Assembly (NCBI GenBank): GCA_032358165.1
Contig: JAALGY010000014.1
Coordinates: 868,001 to 932,000 of the forward strand
Length of the DNA: 64,000 nt
Direction: 5' to 3'
From: Diplosphaera chodatii
Taxonomy: Eukaryota; Chlorophyta; Trebouxiophyceae; Prasiolales; Stichococcaceae
The translations under genes were made by a program, and so were the position numbers. Of this stretch, positions 36,481 through 47,311 are shown piece after piece (position 1 is the first letter of the stretch; every line of letters starts with the position of its first letter). The notes below the pieces were generated by a model. It worked only from the letters and a program-made list of their open reading frames with translations. It was not told where the DNA came from and ran no database searches.

Positions 36481-38961
36481 TCACTTGTAAGCAACAGCGG
36501 CTGCTGTGCTGCCCCGCAGCTGAAACCGCTGCCAGGAGCTGAAGCCAGCCTCAGCCGTCCAATCCTTGAACTCCTGCAGACATGGCGACCGCAGATATGC
36601 TCCGATGACCATGACAATACACCCTGCAGTAGTGCAGGGGCCCACTGGTTTGACCCTTGACAAAACCTGCTGCACTTGGTCCGCTGTTCGACCCATACCG
36701 CCCACCTGAAAGGTATACTCGCCGGCATTCTCCCGCCCAAACTCTACCAGCATCGTCAACGAGCGTGCGAGGGCCTCGACGGCGGTGCGCCGCTCGTCGT
36801 CCAGCAGCATGTCCAGCGCCACGAACGCCCCACCCTGGGGCAGCGCGTCATATGCCTGCAGCGCAGCAGGAGCCATGCTGCTTCATGTGAGCTCATCTCG
36901 TATCAACCTTGATTGCAAAGCAGCAACGCCCCTCGCCTTGAGCAGAAGACTGGCCTGCAGATTACTAAATCAGCCGAATGAAATGGCATTGGGGTACACC
37001 TACTGACAGCATGAGCAAGGTGTTGCCGCTCACCTTGCGGATCAGCAGCTGTTTCTTGGCGGTGCCCCAGTCGTGCAGGATCATCCCCAGCATGACGATG
37101 TCTGCGCGCGGGAAGGGGTCTGCAAAGAAGTCCAGGCTGCCCACCTGCAGCCAGTCAGCGAGGTACATTCTGGTGTTCCTGACACGACATCACCTGATGG
37201 TCATCCTGTTTGTGAATACTCCAAGCTGACCACGTCGCTGTGCACCCGCCGCTCTCGGAGCTGCCATGCATTGCATGTTTTCCTGACAGCATGACAGGAA
37301 GGTTCAGCGTATGCAAGGCTGCGGCAGCACGCCCACCCCACCTGCACGCTGGACTCGTGCTCTTGGAGGTAGGCGCGGGCGGCTGCCTCCAAGTTTGGCA
37401 GGTCGTACGTTGCGCACCGCAGGTGCGGGTGGGCTCGGGAGATGCACATGGCGGCGGTGCCTGCGTGTGCAGCAGAAGCAGCACATGGTGAACTTCCCGC
37501 AAGCACAGGTGGACGGCTGCCTGCTCGAAAGCTCGCTGGCTTCATCATCAGCACCAATAGAGGGCTGAAAGAAGACAGGAGACAGGCCAAGTCGCTCAGT
37601 AACAGCAACGGACCCCGAAAGCCAAATCAGGCCTCACCCAAAGAGCCGCCAATGTCCGCAAAGCTGTGGTACCCCGCAAAGTCAAATTGCCGTGCAAATG
37701 CCTGCGCATTCCCTGCAGCGACAAGCGCCACCACACCAGCCAGTGGCTTGTCCGCATGGGCATATCAGACGGGGCCGTGCACCGCTGCAACCCAGAGCGA
37801 TACAGCCACCACAGGGTGTACCGAGGGTGGTGCCCGTCATGCCGCGGGCAAAGGCGACCGCCGTGTCGCCATCGTCAGCAAACACGTCCGCCACAGGCAG
37901 GCAGCGCTGCAGGGCCTCCGGCGGCAGCTGCCCACCCCGCAGCACGTCCTCCAGGTACTCAAACTGCACGTAGGACCTGCGCCCCCACCCAGCAGCAGCT
38001 CTGGGGATAGATGCCAGAATGAACAAACCCTGCCATGCTGATGCTCTCGGCCAGTTCTGGTCCAGGATCCGGCTTGCGAGGTCCAGTCAGGCATTGAGCG
38101 GGTAAACGCAACGGTGCTTATGTTGCATATGCAACCGGAAATGTCTTGCCTGTCGTAGTTTAGGTCATGGATGCCGCCCATGAAGGCGGGGCGCCCCTCC
38201 ACCAGGCCGGCCGCCGCCGCCAGCGTGTTGCGATACCTTGCGGACTCGCCGGCACCTGCAGTCCAGCCAGTGAGCCTCGAGCCTTTCAACACGAGTTCAA
38301 CATCCATGCGCCGGTCGGCCTGTTCCACTGCTGCCCCGGCTGTGCCTCCAGGAGCAGCGGAGACCCAAAGGACACCCAGCACCTGACCACCACTGTCTCA
38401 CCTGACAGTATCCACTTTGGTGTGGTTGCTAGTGACTGACAATGACTGATGACCTGCAGCAGATCCTTGGCACCCACCTGTCCTGTCCAGGGCGCGCACG
38501 GCGACCAGCAGGTCGAAGAAGTCGGCGGCGCCCCGGAACCCCGGCGCAGCATGGAGCCCAAGCCGTCCGGCGAGCTCCGTGCACGTCAGACCATCTGATT
38601 AACACAGGTGAGATATTCCTGATCTCCTATGTGTGAAGACGAGGTTTGGCTATGGTTGACGACGGCACATGCATAGTGTAGATGCGCACCAGGTGCCGTC
38701 TCCAGCAGGTTGAACAGGCGCAGCTTGACGGCCAGCTGGATCACGCGCGCCTGACGCCGCACGAACAGCAGGAGTCATGTCCACCCGGATTACCATTGAC
38801 AATGCAGTACGGATAACGGCTGATGGTTGGCGAAGCATCAGCACATGCAACTGCAATGGGGTCATGCGGCGAGAGCGTCAGACAAAACGTGCCTGTTTGA
38901 ACCCTCTGCTGATCGACAGGAGGTTGTCGAGCAGTCCAGGTACGTCAGATGTGTCCGCCAT
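36481..38961 (-). CDS. S-adenosylmethionine-dependent O-methyltransferase (COMT/ASMT-like)
   Basis: Methylates a hydroxyl of a small molecule with SAM as donor; soluble. Exon 1 (38893-38961) encodes MADTSDVPGLLDNLLSISRG and joins exon 2 at 38750 (ARVIQLAVKLRLFNLLETAP), the N-terminal dimerisation helices. A winged-helix region follows (LTCTELAGRLGLH, about 38570), then DFFDLLVAVRALDRTG. The SAM site is SFADIGGSLG joined to TAAMCISRAHPHL (about 37640-37450). Next are YDLPNLEAAA, DFFADPFPRADIVMLGMILHDWGTAKK with the family's catalytic His-Asp pair (about 37060-37130), GGAFVALDMLLDDERR and a C-terminal EFKDWTAEAGFSSW block stopping at 36481. Intron 1 requires a GC donor at 38892-38891 to keep frame. 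The family resembles plant caffeic acid and animal hydroxyindole O-methyltransferases; the substrate cannot be told. Confidence 0.88.
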
Positions 38962-39711
38962 ACTGGCACGACAACCCGGAGCGGACAGAATGCTGCCCAA
39001 AGATGCACGATGATGGCAGTCGTTCTCAGGGTATGTGTCAATCAGCTGCACGTTGCAGTCAGGCACGTTTCAGAGCGGCGATGACATGCAAGCTTGGCAA
39101 CTTCGGCCTCTTCAGGGTACACGATGGGAGATCAGCATCTGAGCAACGGTGCAGTGATGATGGACCTTGGCCATCCAGATTGGTGCAGTACCCAGGTTAC
39201 TACTATACTGCCCGTACTCACTGAAGAGAATCTGCTCGCATCAGAAGACGACTGCAATAGCGTCTCAACTACAGTGTGACATTCTGACATTATGCAGGTC
39301 TCAGCCGCGCCGACAAGATCATGGGGTCAATGTCGGTGCAGTCCTGGGGTGTGTATCAATAATGTCATGGCGCTGCGCACAGTCCATGCAATGCGATGCA
39401 CACAGGGCAAGACAGCATGGCGCTACAAGTGTATAGTACGACCACAATGGCAAACTTGGTGTGACCCTGCAACCCTTCTTGACACCTCCCTATCGATAGC
39501 CTTCACTGTGGATTGACCCGACTTGCCTGCTATGGCAGTATCCTGACACGCTGGTGCGCGGCTCCTCAAGCCACTCTTTTGTTTTGAAACTGCACCTCGC
39601 CGCAATGTGCTGCGAGCACAGCTCGCTGTGTGGATGTCTGCATCGACCGGAGTATGCTGTCGTATTTGTGCACGTAGTTATGAGCTTAGAGAGGGTCTAA
39701 CGCCACCGCTG
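38962..39711. other. Intergenic region between O-methyltransferase and hemolysin III-like gene
   Basis: 750 bp that should include the O-methyltransferase promoter and the 3' untranslated region of the minus-strand gene ending at 39712. No exon or RNA gene is recognised. Confidence 0.5.
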
Positions 39712-41616
39712 TCACAAATGTGTGCCCGGAAGCGCATGCGCCATTCTGTACACCTGCAGGCAGCGAGACGACATTGCAGTGTGTCACCAAATCAGACTCG
39801 GGTGCAGTTTCACACCCTCACAGACAGCACCATGAAACTGAACAACGGACAGCCCAGGGTATGGAGTCCACTCACCGCTGCAAAGTGACAGATCGAGGCC
39901 AGCAGCGTCGCGGCATGGAAAATCTCGTGGTAGCCGAAGTACTTTGGGGACGGGTTCGGCCATTTGAAGGCATATATCGTCCCGCCCACTGTGTATATCA
40001 CGCCGCCAGCTGCCACCAGCCATGCACCCTGTGGAGGGAGACTGCACTGATGTTGCAAACAGACCGGCTCCCCTGGCAGGCATCAGGCACCTGGCAGCAG
40101 GACTGGTGCAACCCCATTGGGCGCCACAGCAGCTGCCGAGCGCAGCAGCCGTGTGCCCGACCAGCGTGCTGCTGAGGTGCAGGCCCGCGTGCAGCTTCCA
40201 GCGCCGTGCAGGTTGCGGAAGCAGGAAGGCGCACCGTGCTGCCGAGCGCTGTCCTCATCTCCCCCGCGTACGGAAGCACCGCCCACCCCAGGAAGATGTA
40301 GGTCGCCGTCTTCAGCTGCTTCGGCGCGTTCACCCAGAAGAGCGTCTGCATCTGCAGGAACGGAAGATGTGCAGCGCTCAGCGTTGAGTTGCATGCCATC
40401 GCGTGTGCTGTGCGTTTGGCTCAGCTTGGGCGGCTCTTTGCTGGCAGAAAGCTCTGCTGCCGTGTGATGCGCCGTGCAGCAGGCCTCCAACTGCGTGCAC
40501 ACGCTGCCGCTGGCTGCAAGTTGTCTGTGAGGTAGCCTGCGGAAGGCCGCACCATGCCAAGGAATGCGGCGCCCCACTCTATGCACAGCAGCCGAACTGC
40601 CGTAGCCTGATCCAGCGCCAGCATGCACAGCGGCGTGTATGTGCCGGCAATCAGCCTGCGCATTGGCATCGACCAGTCAGCACATGCTTACCCAGCTGAC
40701 GCGTGGACAGTGCAGAGCCGCATGGGAGGATACGCCCAGCGGCAAGCGGACAATGCCTCCCAGCAACAGTGTGAGCTCAGCCTGTCAACACTGGACGCGC
40801 TCTGGAGCTCTTGATCTGGTAAAGTTGCTCACGTGAAGATGCAGGCGTGGTCCAGGCGGCGCAGCCAGGTGCGGGTGCCGTGGCGCCAGCTGGGCACGTG
40901 GTACAGCGCCGAGCAGAACAGCTGCAGCGTCAGCGCACCTGCAGTCGCATGTTGTCGCATTCATCCATGGGACGTCCGCAGGGTGCACAGCAGATGTGCA
41001 CACGGGTGAAAGCAGCCAGTGAACGGCCGGGCAGCGGCAACAGCAGAGAGCTGAGAGAGCGATGCGCGCCCGCATACACGGCGCAGCCGGCCTTCGCCCT
41101 GCCGCTGGGGGCGCCTATGATGAGCATGATGCCGCCCGCCAGCGCCGCCCCCGCCGCGTGCTGGTGCAGCACCCCGCGCCACACCGTCTTCTGCGGCGGC
41201 CAGTCCGGATCCGCGTCCATGCGCGCCTGAAACAGACAGCGTCCGTCCTAGCGGCAGTGTTGATCAATCGCATGGTGGCGTGCGGGACCGTGCATCAGCC
41301 TGCAGGTTCTCCCTGCACATGCAGAGCCTTTTGTGGGCCACAACACTTGCTGCGTTCTCAAGAGATGTTGTCAAATAGCAGCATACAACGTGAGCACCTG
41401 GGCACGTGCTGCACGGCGTGCTGCACGCTCTGCTTTGGGGTCCTTTGGCTGTGCGGCCTGCACCGCATCCGCTGTCATGATGTCGGCAGTGTCCGTGGCG
41501 CCGCCACCGTTTGCTATCGTCTCGCTGCCGCTGCCATCATAGCCGCTGCTGCCGCCGGTGTCAGTGCCGGAGCCCGCTGCCTGTGCGCCATTGCTGGCCC
41601 GCAGCTGCGGTGCCAT
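39712..41616 (-). CDS. Hemolysin III / PAQR (adiponectin-receptor-like) seven-pass membrane protein
   Basis: Integral membrane protein of the PAQR/hemolysin III family, putative Zn-dependent hydrolases acting on ceramide-like or other lipid substrates; despite the name, members are not generally toxins. The start at 41616 gives a Ser/Gly/Ala-rich soluble N-terminus. Then come a first hydrophobic block (AAGAALAGGIMLIIGAPSG, about 41110), SALYHVPSW and LRRLDHACIFT (about 40840-40900), LIAGTYTPLCMLALDQA (about 40640), KTATYIFLGWAVLPYAG (about 40290), GGVIYTVGGTIYAFKWP (about 39980) and FGYHEIFHAATLLASICHFAA (about 39900). The HxxxH of the last block and the early His/Asp residues are the family's metal ligands and all are present. 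The terminal exon, VYRMAHALPGTHL, ends at 39712. It lies divergent to the exchanger gene. Confidence 0.87.
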
Positions 41617-42397
41617 GGCGGTTGGAACAGAGGCTAGCTGCGCTTCAGTATCGCCTGCCGATGCGGAAGCCCAGCACACCTGGCAAGGCCCCTCAGGAGC
41701 AAGGGATCCTGAGCCTAGTGACGGCCGCGTTGCCCCTGCAAGTCGTTTTGTGATTGTCAGTCATGAATGCAGACACTGCTGGCCTGGCGCACATGCAAAG
41801 GGTAGTTCGCCTGCTGCTGGGAGCAGCAATCTCCATTACAGTAACATATGACACCTATGTCCTGACCGTCAGTGTGCATGAACGCTGACAGGGGCGAACC
41901 TGAAAGAAGGCCTTGGGCACTGAGCAGTTTGCCAGTCAGATGGTGCGCTGCTAGTTAGCCTGAAGCACCGGCGGATAGTTTAGGCTTTGCAGCAGCGTCG
42001 AGCAGGACAGCGTCGTCACGAAAGTGTTTGCACTGGCCAAAAACACTGCCAACCGCGGTACAGTCGGCCAAAGTGGAGCGTAGCCGATGGTCTGGGAGTG
42101 GGAGAATAACCAGCAAGAAAGAGGCGTACTGTAAAGGCAGCACGCACCAGCCTAACACTCCCGTGAAGGCTCGTCTCATTTCGGCGCTGTCGCTCACTAC
42201 GGCGAGCAGAAACATGCGGGTCTTGTGCACCCATTCCAGCTAGTACAGTGCACGTGCTGCTGTGCAGCGTGTTCAGACCACCCCCAGCTGCAGTTGCGAG
42301 AGGTTTTTGAGTACTTCAGCAGCGATGCGACCTTGACACACCCCCTTGGCCAGGTGGCTTACACCATCAAGGCGTCGCCTGACCGTCCGCAGCTGCC
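41617..42397. other. Divergent intergenic region between PAQR and exchanger genes
   Basis: 781 bp between the start codons of the minus-strand PAQR gene and the plus-strand exchanger gene. It should hold both promoters and possibly a signal-peptide exon of the exchanger, whose relatives have an N-terminal signal before the first recognised block. I could not place such an exon. Confidence 0.45.
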
Positions 42398-45300
42398 ATG
42401 GCAGGCTGCGAGGAATCCTATGGCTTTCTACCCTGGTATGCGATCATGCTGTCACGGTGCAGTTGGAAAATACTGGACCCAGTCCAACACCTGTCATTCA
42501 ACCGTGTAGCTGGCATGCTGGGCGACGCTCAGCTCCAACTGCATCCTGTCATCGCACGATCGGACCGCATTCACTTCGGATCGCACCTCCCTTCTTCGAA
42601 AGGCCTCGGCTTGGTGCATGCAGCTCGACTACCCTGGGCGGCAGCATCGCGACGGTCGTGATCTATGGGTACTGCCTGCTGCAAGGCGCCAACTATCTGT
42701 CCGATGGCAGCGAGATGCTGCTGGAGGTGCTGGACCCGGGGCTCATCGGCGGTGCGTGCCGGGTCGTACACAAATATCGCTGCAGCAAACTCAGTTCGTC
42801 AGATGGCAAAGTGGCATCTGGCACCGCAATCTCGCAGGTATTACGACGATGACATGCTACTTCTCCGCCCATACCATGCGCAGCCATGGTCGCACGGAGC
42901 GATGGCCGCTGTTGGGCCTGTCCGGTTTCGTGTGCATCACACTTGCACACGCTGCTCACACCCGCCCTGCAGGCCTGCTGCTACCGATCCTGGGCGCCCT
43001 GCCGGACAGCCTCATCATCATTGTATCTGGGCTCGGTGGCACCCTGGCGGAGGCGCAGGAGCAGGTGGGCCCTGCTGCCCTGTCAGTCAGGCTGTACCTG
43101 GCCTGGTGCGAGCAAACCTCAGGCCCTTAGTTGCATGCAGTCGATCAGCTACATGCTCTGCGACAGCGCCTGAGCAGGCGAGCGACATGATGGCGCTGCA
43201 GGCTGACTGCTGACATCAGCACCGCATGCGCAGGTTGCCGTGGGAGTGGGCACACTGGCTGGCAGCACCATCATGCTGCTGACGATCGCCTGGGGCGGCT
43301 CAGTGTGGGCAGGCCGCTGCGACATTGGCCCCTCGGTGCGTGCCTGTCCACTTCAGAGGGCACTGACCCTCGGCATCTGCCAGAAGAATGTAGATGCTGT
43401 AAAATTTTGCAAAGCAGCACAGTGCGTGCGTGCAAGTCTGCAGGGCCGTGCAACGGACAAGCAGCTCACTCAGGGCGCGAGCCTGACCAAGACGGGCATC
43501 ACCACCGACAAGTTCACGCCGCTGAACGCCGTCATCATGAGCGCGACGGTCATGCTGTACCTGGTCATCCAGGTGCCCTGACGCGGAGTCCTCTCTCGAA
43601 GTCCGCCCTGCAATGGACACGCCGCGACCATGCCTGGTGCAGGCGCACAGCTGCAAGCGCTTCCAATGCAGTGTGGGCGGCCAAGGTCAGATGCACAGAC
43701 ATCAAGGTTGACACACTCACCGCAGGTGCCGGCGTCCTTCTTCCCGAGGCTGCAGCCCATCGCCTCGCTGCTGGGCGCCATCATCTGCCTCGCCTCGCTG
43801 GCGGCCTACTGCGCATACCAGGTGCTTCAACCTATGCTGCTGGTGGAGCTAACCTTACATCCTCATGCTACTGCGGCGGTAGCACTGCATCAGCTGTCGC
43901 CGATGGCAAGCAAGATCATCCTTCAATTCACGCCGTTGGAAGCCATGCCACCTGATCAGCCGACAGACCTGTGGGGTGGACATGAGATCTGGGTTGATAT
44001 GTTTCGGGGCGCTGAAGCCACATCAGCCCCAGTTACGGAGGCATCAGTAGTGACATCCTGTTTCACACCCCGCAGGTGCTGTACCCAGAGCTGCAGAAGC
44101 GGCAGATGGTGCGTGCACGCAAGCGGCGGCTGCGCACCTCCGTGCTCAAGTCCCTCGCGTCCAGCGCCTCGCCCTTCGGCTCGCTGCTGCTGCCCAGCGG
44201 CGAGATCAACGACGAGGTGCCCATCCCATCGCATGCGGCAGCATGCTGCTTCCCTGCACACACACATCCGCATGCATGAGCAAACCTATGGCGGTTTGCC
44301 TCAGCCACTACCGTGCTCAAGCAGGATCGCCCGAGCACGATGCTTCACCCTGCCGCAGGTGGTCGTGAAGCTGTTCGAGCACTTTGACAGGGACAAAGAC
44401 GACAGCATTGACGAAGGCGCGCACACAGATCCCATCTGCTTGCTCCCTGTTGAGGGCACATGGGGCGAGCATTCCAGGCCCTTTGTTCAGGCACCGCCTT
44501 TGTGAGAATGACAGCCACGATGCGATGTCGCAGGCGAGCTGCGGGCGCTGCTGATGGGCCTGAGCCTGGGGGGACTGCCCAAGACGGCGGGCGAGAATGC
44601 GGACGTCGACACCGAGGTCGGCATGCTCATGTCCGAGTTCGACAGCAACCAGGACGGCTCCGTCAGCCGCGACGAGTTCAAGTCCTCGCTCGAAAGGTGC
44701 CAAAATGAAACTCACATGACTACCCCCACTACCCCAGGCTCCTGGACCAGGTTGCGCCATGTGCTGTGCTGCAGATGTCGCGGACCCACTCACACCAGCA
44801 GACCGACCTTGGGCGCCTCTCATTGCTGTGCTGACAGCGAGTGGCCTCGTTGTCATTTGATTTTTATGTTGTTGATGATATTTTTTTGTAACAAATAAAT
44901 AATCAAATAATAATTAATAATTTATTAATTGATCTATTGCCCAATAAATAAATGCGCCTGTGCGCAGGCTGGTGGTCGAGCGCATGGCGAAGGTGCGGGA
45001 GCACCACACGCGCGCGCTGAGCGGGCGGCTGGGCTCCACCGCGGCCGACTGGGGGGCGCACGACCTGGCCATCGACCTGCCCCACGACAGCGAGCCCCTG
45101 CTGGACGCGCCCCAGTGAGCTTTGCATATTAGGATTGATCAGCTGTGACTCAGCTCTCATTTGCTTCTAGCTACAACTCATCGCAGTGCTCATCGCACCA
45201 GGACAAGCGTGGGCATCCTCCCAGAACTTGCAGTGTCTACCTGTCACGTGTGCTCAGCCACAGCAGCCATGCAGTCGGGACAGGCAGCGGCCCAGCACGA

Positions 45301-46591
45301 GGTTCAGCAGGCGGGTTCATGCCGTATGCTTCGCGCATGACCTCATCAATGTGCCAGCTACATGCATCCGCTGGTGCAGGGAGACGGATGATGAGGATGA
45401 GGGCGCCGCCGCCGAGGAGGGCAGCGACGATGGGGAGGGGGAGAAGCCGCTGACGCGGGGCCAGATCGTCGAGAACGCGGTGGTGTACCTGACCATCGGT
45501 GCCGCAGCGTGCGCGTTTTTCAGCGACCCCATGGTCGATGCCGTCACCCACTTCTCAAAGGTAAGGGTTTCGTACTGTCGATGGTTCTGGCGTGGCACAC
45601 GAACTCAGTGTGCCACTGTGTTGGTTAGCAGAGTAACAACCCTGCAGGGTAGGGTTGTTGGCGTCAAGCCTAGACCTTGAGAGAAGAGGGACGCAGCGGT
45701 GTGCTGTCCAGTGTCTACCTTGAGCTGATTCACATCAGCCGCAGATGTGCTACCTGCAGGCGTCGGGCATCCCGCCATTCTTCGTGGCCTTCTGTGTGAC
45801 GCCCTTCGCCAGCAATGCCAGTGAGCTGGTGTCCAGCCTCAAGTTTGCATCCAGCAAGCGGCGGAAGAACATCTCGCTGACGTTCAGCCAGGTCTACGGC
45901 GCGGTGAGCGGCTTCTGTGACTATGCCGCTGACCTCGTCCATCTGTGTGCCTGTTCACTGGTACCCGCAGCGGTGGCGTCCACTGCTTGGGATTCAGTGT
46001 TGCATGCCGGCGCGCTGACCCTCACGTTCGGGGTGCCTGACGTGCCTTGGGGTGGTCTCGCAGGTGACGATGAACAACACCATGTGCCTAGGCCTGTTCT
46101 TGCTGGTGGTGCACTCGCGCGGCCTCAACTGGGACTTCACGTCCGAGGTCATCGTCACAGTGGGTGAGTTGATCTAAATACAGCAGCCGTGTAGGCAGTC
46201 ATGGTTGTGCCGTGGCGACCATGCTTGGAATTTGCCTCTCAGGGCTCGAACAGCATCCCTGCGGCTTGAAAGCCCAACCTTGCTGAAGGTCAGTCGGCAT
46301 CGCGCTCTTAAGCGCACCCTCGGTTCCATGCAGGCACGACTCTGATCATGGGCGTCGTGGGGTACAGCCGCCGCACATTCGAGACCTGGTAGGCATTTCG
46401 TGCTCCTCCGCCCTGCTGGGTACTGGATTGCTGATGTAAGTCCCTGGACATACGGTAAGCAACCGCTGCATCCTGGGACGCACGTTTGAAGGCAGACCAT
46501 TCACTGCAGGTGGGTGATCCCAAACCTGGCGCTCTACCCACTGGCGATCGCAGTTGTTTTCGTACTCGACACCTACTTCGGCCTGCACTAG
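42398..46591 (+). CDS. EF-hand Na+/Ca2+ exchanger-like protein (plant NCL type)
   Basis: Cation/Ca2+ antiporter with cytosolic EF-hands, like plant NCL proteins, probably exchanging Na+ for Ca2+ across the plasma or vacuolar membrane. After CEESYGFLPC (42404-42435 plus one base of the next exon, 42624) come TM helices and the first ion-binding alpha repeat, GALPDSLIIIVSGLGG (about 43000). More TMs follow (AGSTIMLLTIAWGGS, SATVMLYLVIQV, IASLLGAIICLASLAAYCAY), then two canonical EF-hand loops: DRDKDDSIDEGE (about 44390-44420, completed from the next exon) and DSNQDGSVSRDE (about 44640). After an acidic linker, the second alpha repeat is FCVTPFASNASELVSSLKFA (about 45795), and the last TM ends LDTYFGLH at 46591. 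One intron needs a GC donor at 44417. The start is tentative: ATG 42398 lacks the signal peptide seen in relatives. Confidence 0.88.
44858..44957. other. AT-rich island in an exchanger intron
   Basis: About 100 bases of strongly A+T-rich sequence with repeated AATAA and TTATT words, immediately upstream of an exon (acceptor at 44967). The surrounding gene is GC-rich. The base composition resembles organellar or AT-rich mobile DNA, but no gene or terminal repeat is visible. Confidence 0.7.
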
Positions 46592-47311
46592 GGAGAGGAA
46601 CGGGCACAAAAGGGCCACGAGCAGACCCTTCACCCCTCTGCCGGTGTTGAAGCAGTGACGCTGCAATCTGATGTGTCTCACCATCAGGCGGCGCAGCAGC
46701 ACCAATACCAGAGTGCAAGAGTGAACTGTATCCTGACTATTCAGACGACATCAGTGCTGTGCGCATGGTTGCTGACAGCGCACATGCGGGGTGCGCTTCA
46801 GCCGTTGCACACAATCGCAGCACCAGAGTCAGGCACTGGAGATGCAATTGGGCCGGCCGCAGTGACCGCTGCTTCTGCAGAACCGCAAGCCGTTTCAATT
46901 GTGCAGTGCTTCAGATCTTCTGTCAGCTAGACCCTGCTTGGTGGTTTGTTGGTTGTCTCACTGTTTCACTTGTTATTTCCGGACTGATGTTGCCATCCAC
47001 ACCGGCATGTTACCACTCATCCCTTCTGGTACACACCAGAACCACAGCCGTGACCCCTCAAAACCACTCACACACTTCCCAGTGAGTCAGTCGGCAAGTG
47101 ACACCCCTGGAACTCTGAAGTGCGGGTCGTTTGCCCCTCAAAATGCCCATTGCATGCGAGCTGCAAGCGCCACGGTGATGGCGCCACTCGCATGCACTGC
47201 AACGACCCCCGGCGTCACAGCCAAGCCCTCACCCAATGACACCTGCACCTCAGGCCCACAACAGTCGGACCAGCGTTGCTGCATGGTCGTGCACAGCTTC
47301 AGGAGCAACGA
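46592..47311. other. Convergent intergenic region
   Basis: Between the stop of the exchanger (46591) and the tentative stop of the minus-strand plastid-type gene (47312). It should carry two 3' untranslated regions. No other feature is recognised. Confidence 0.45.
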
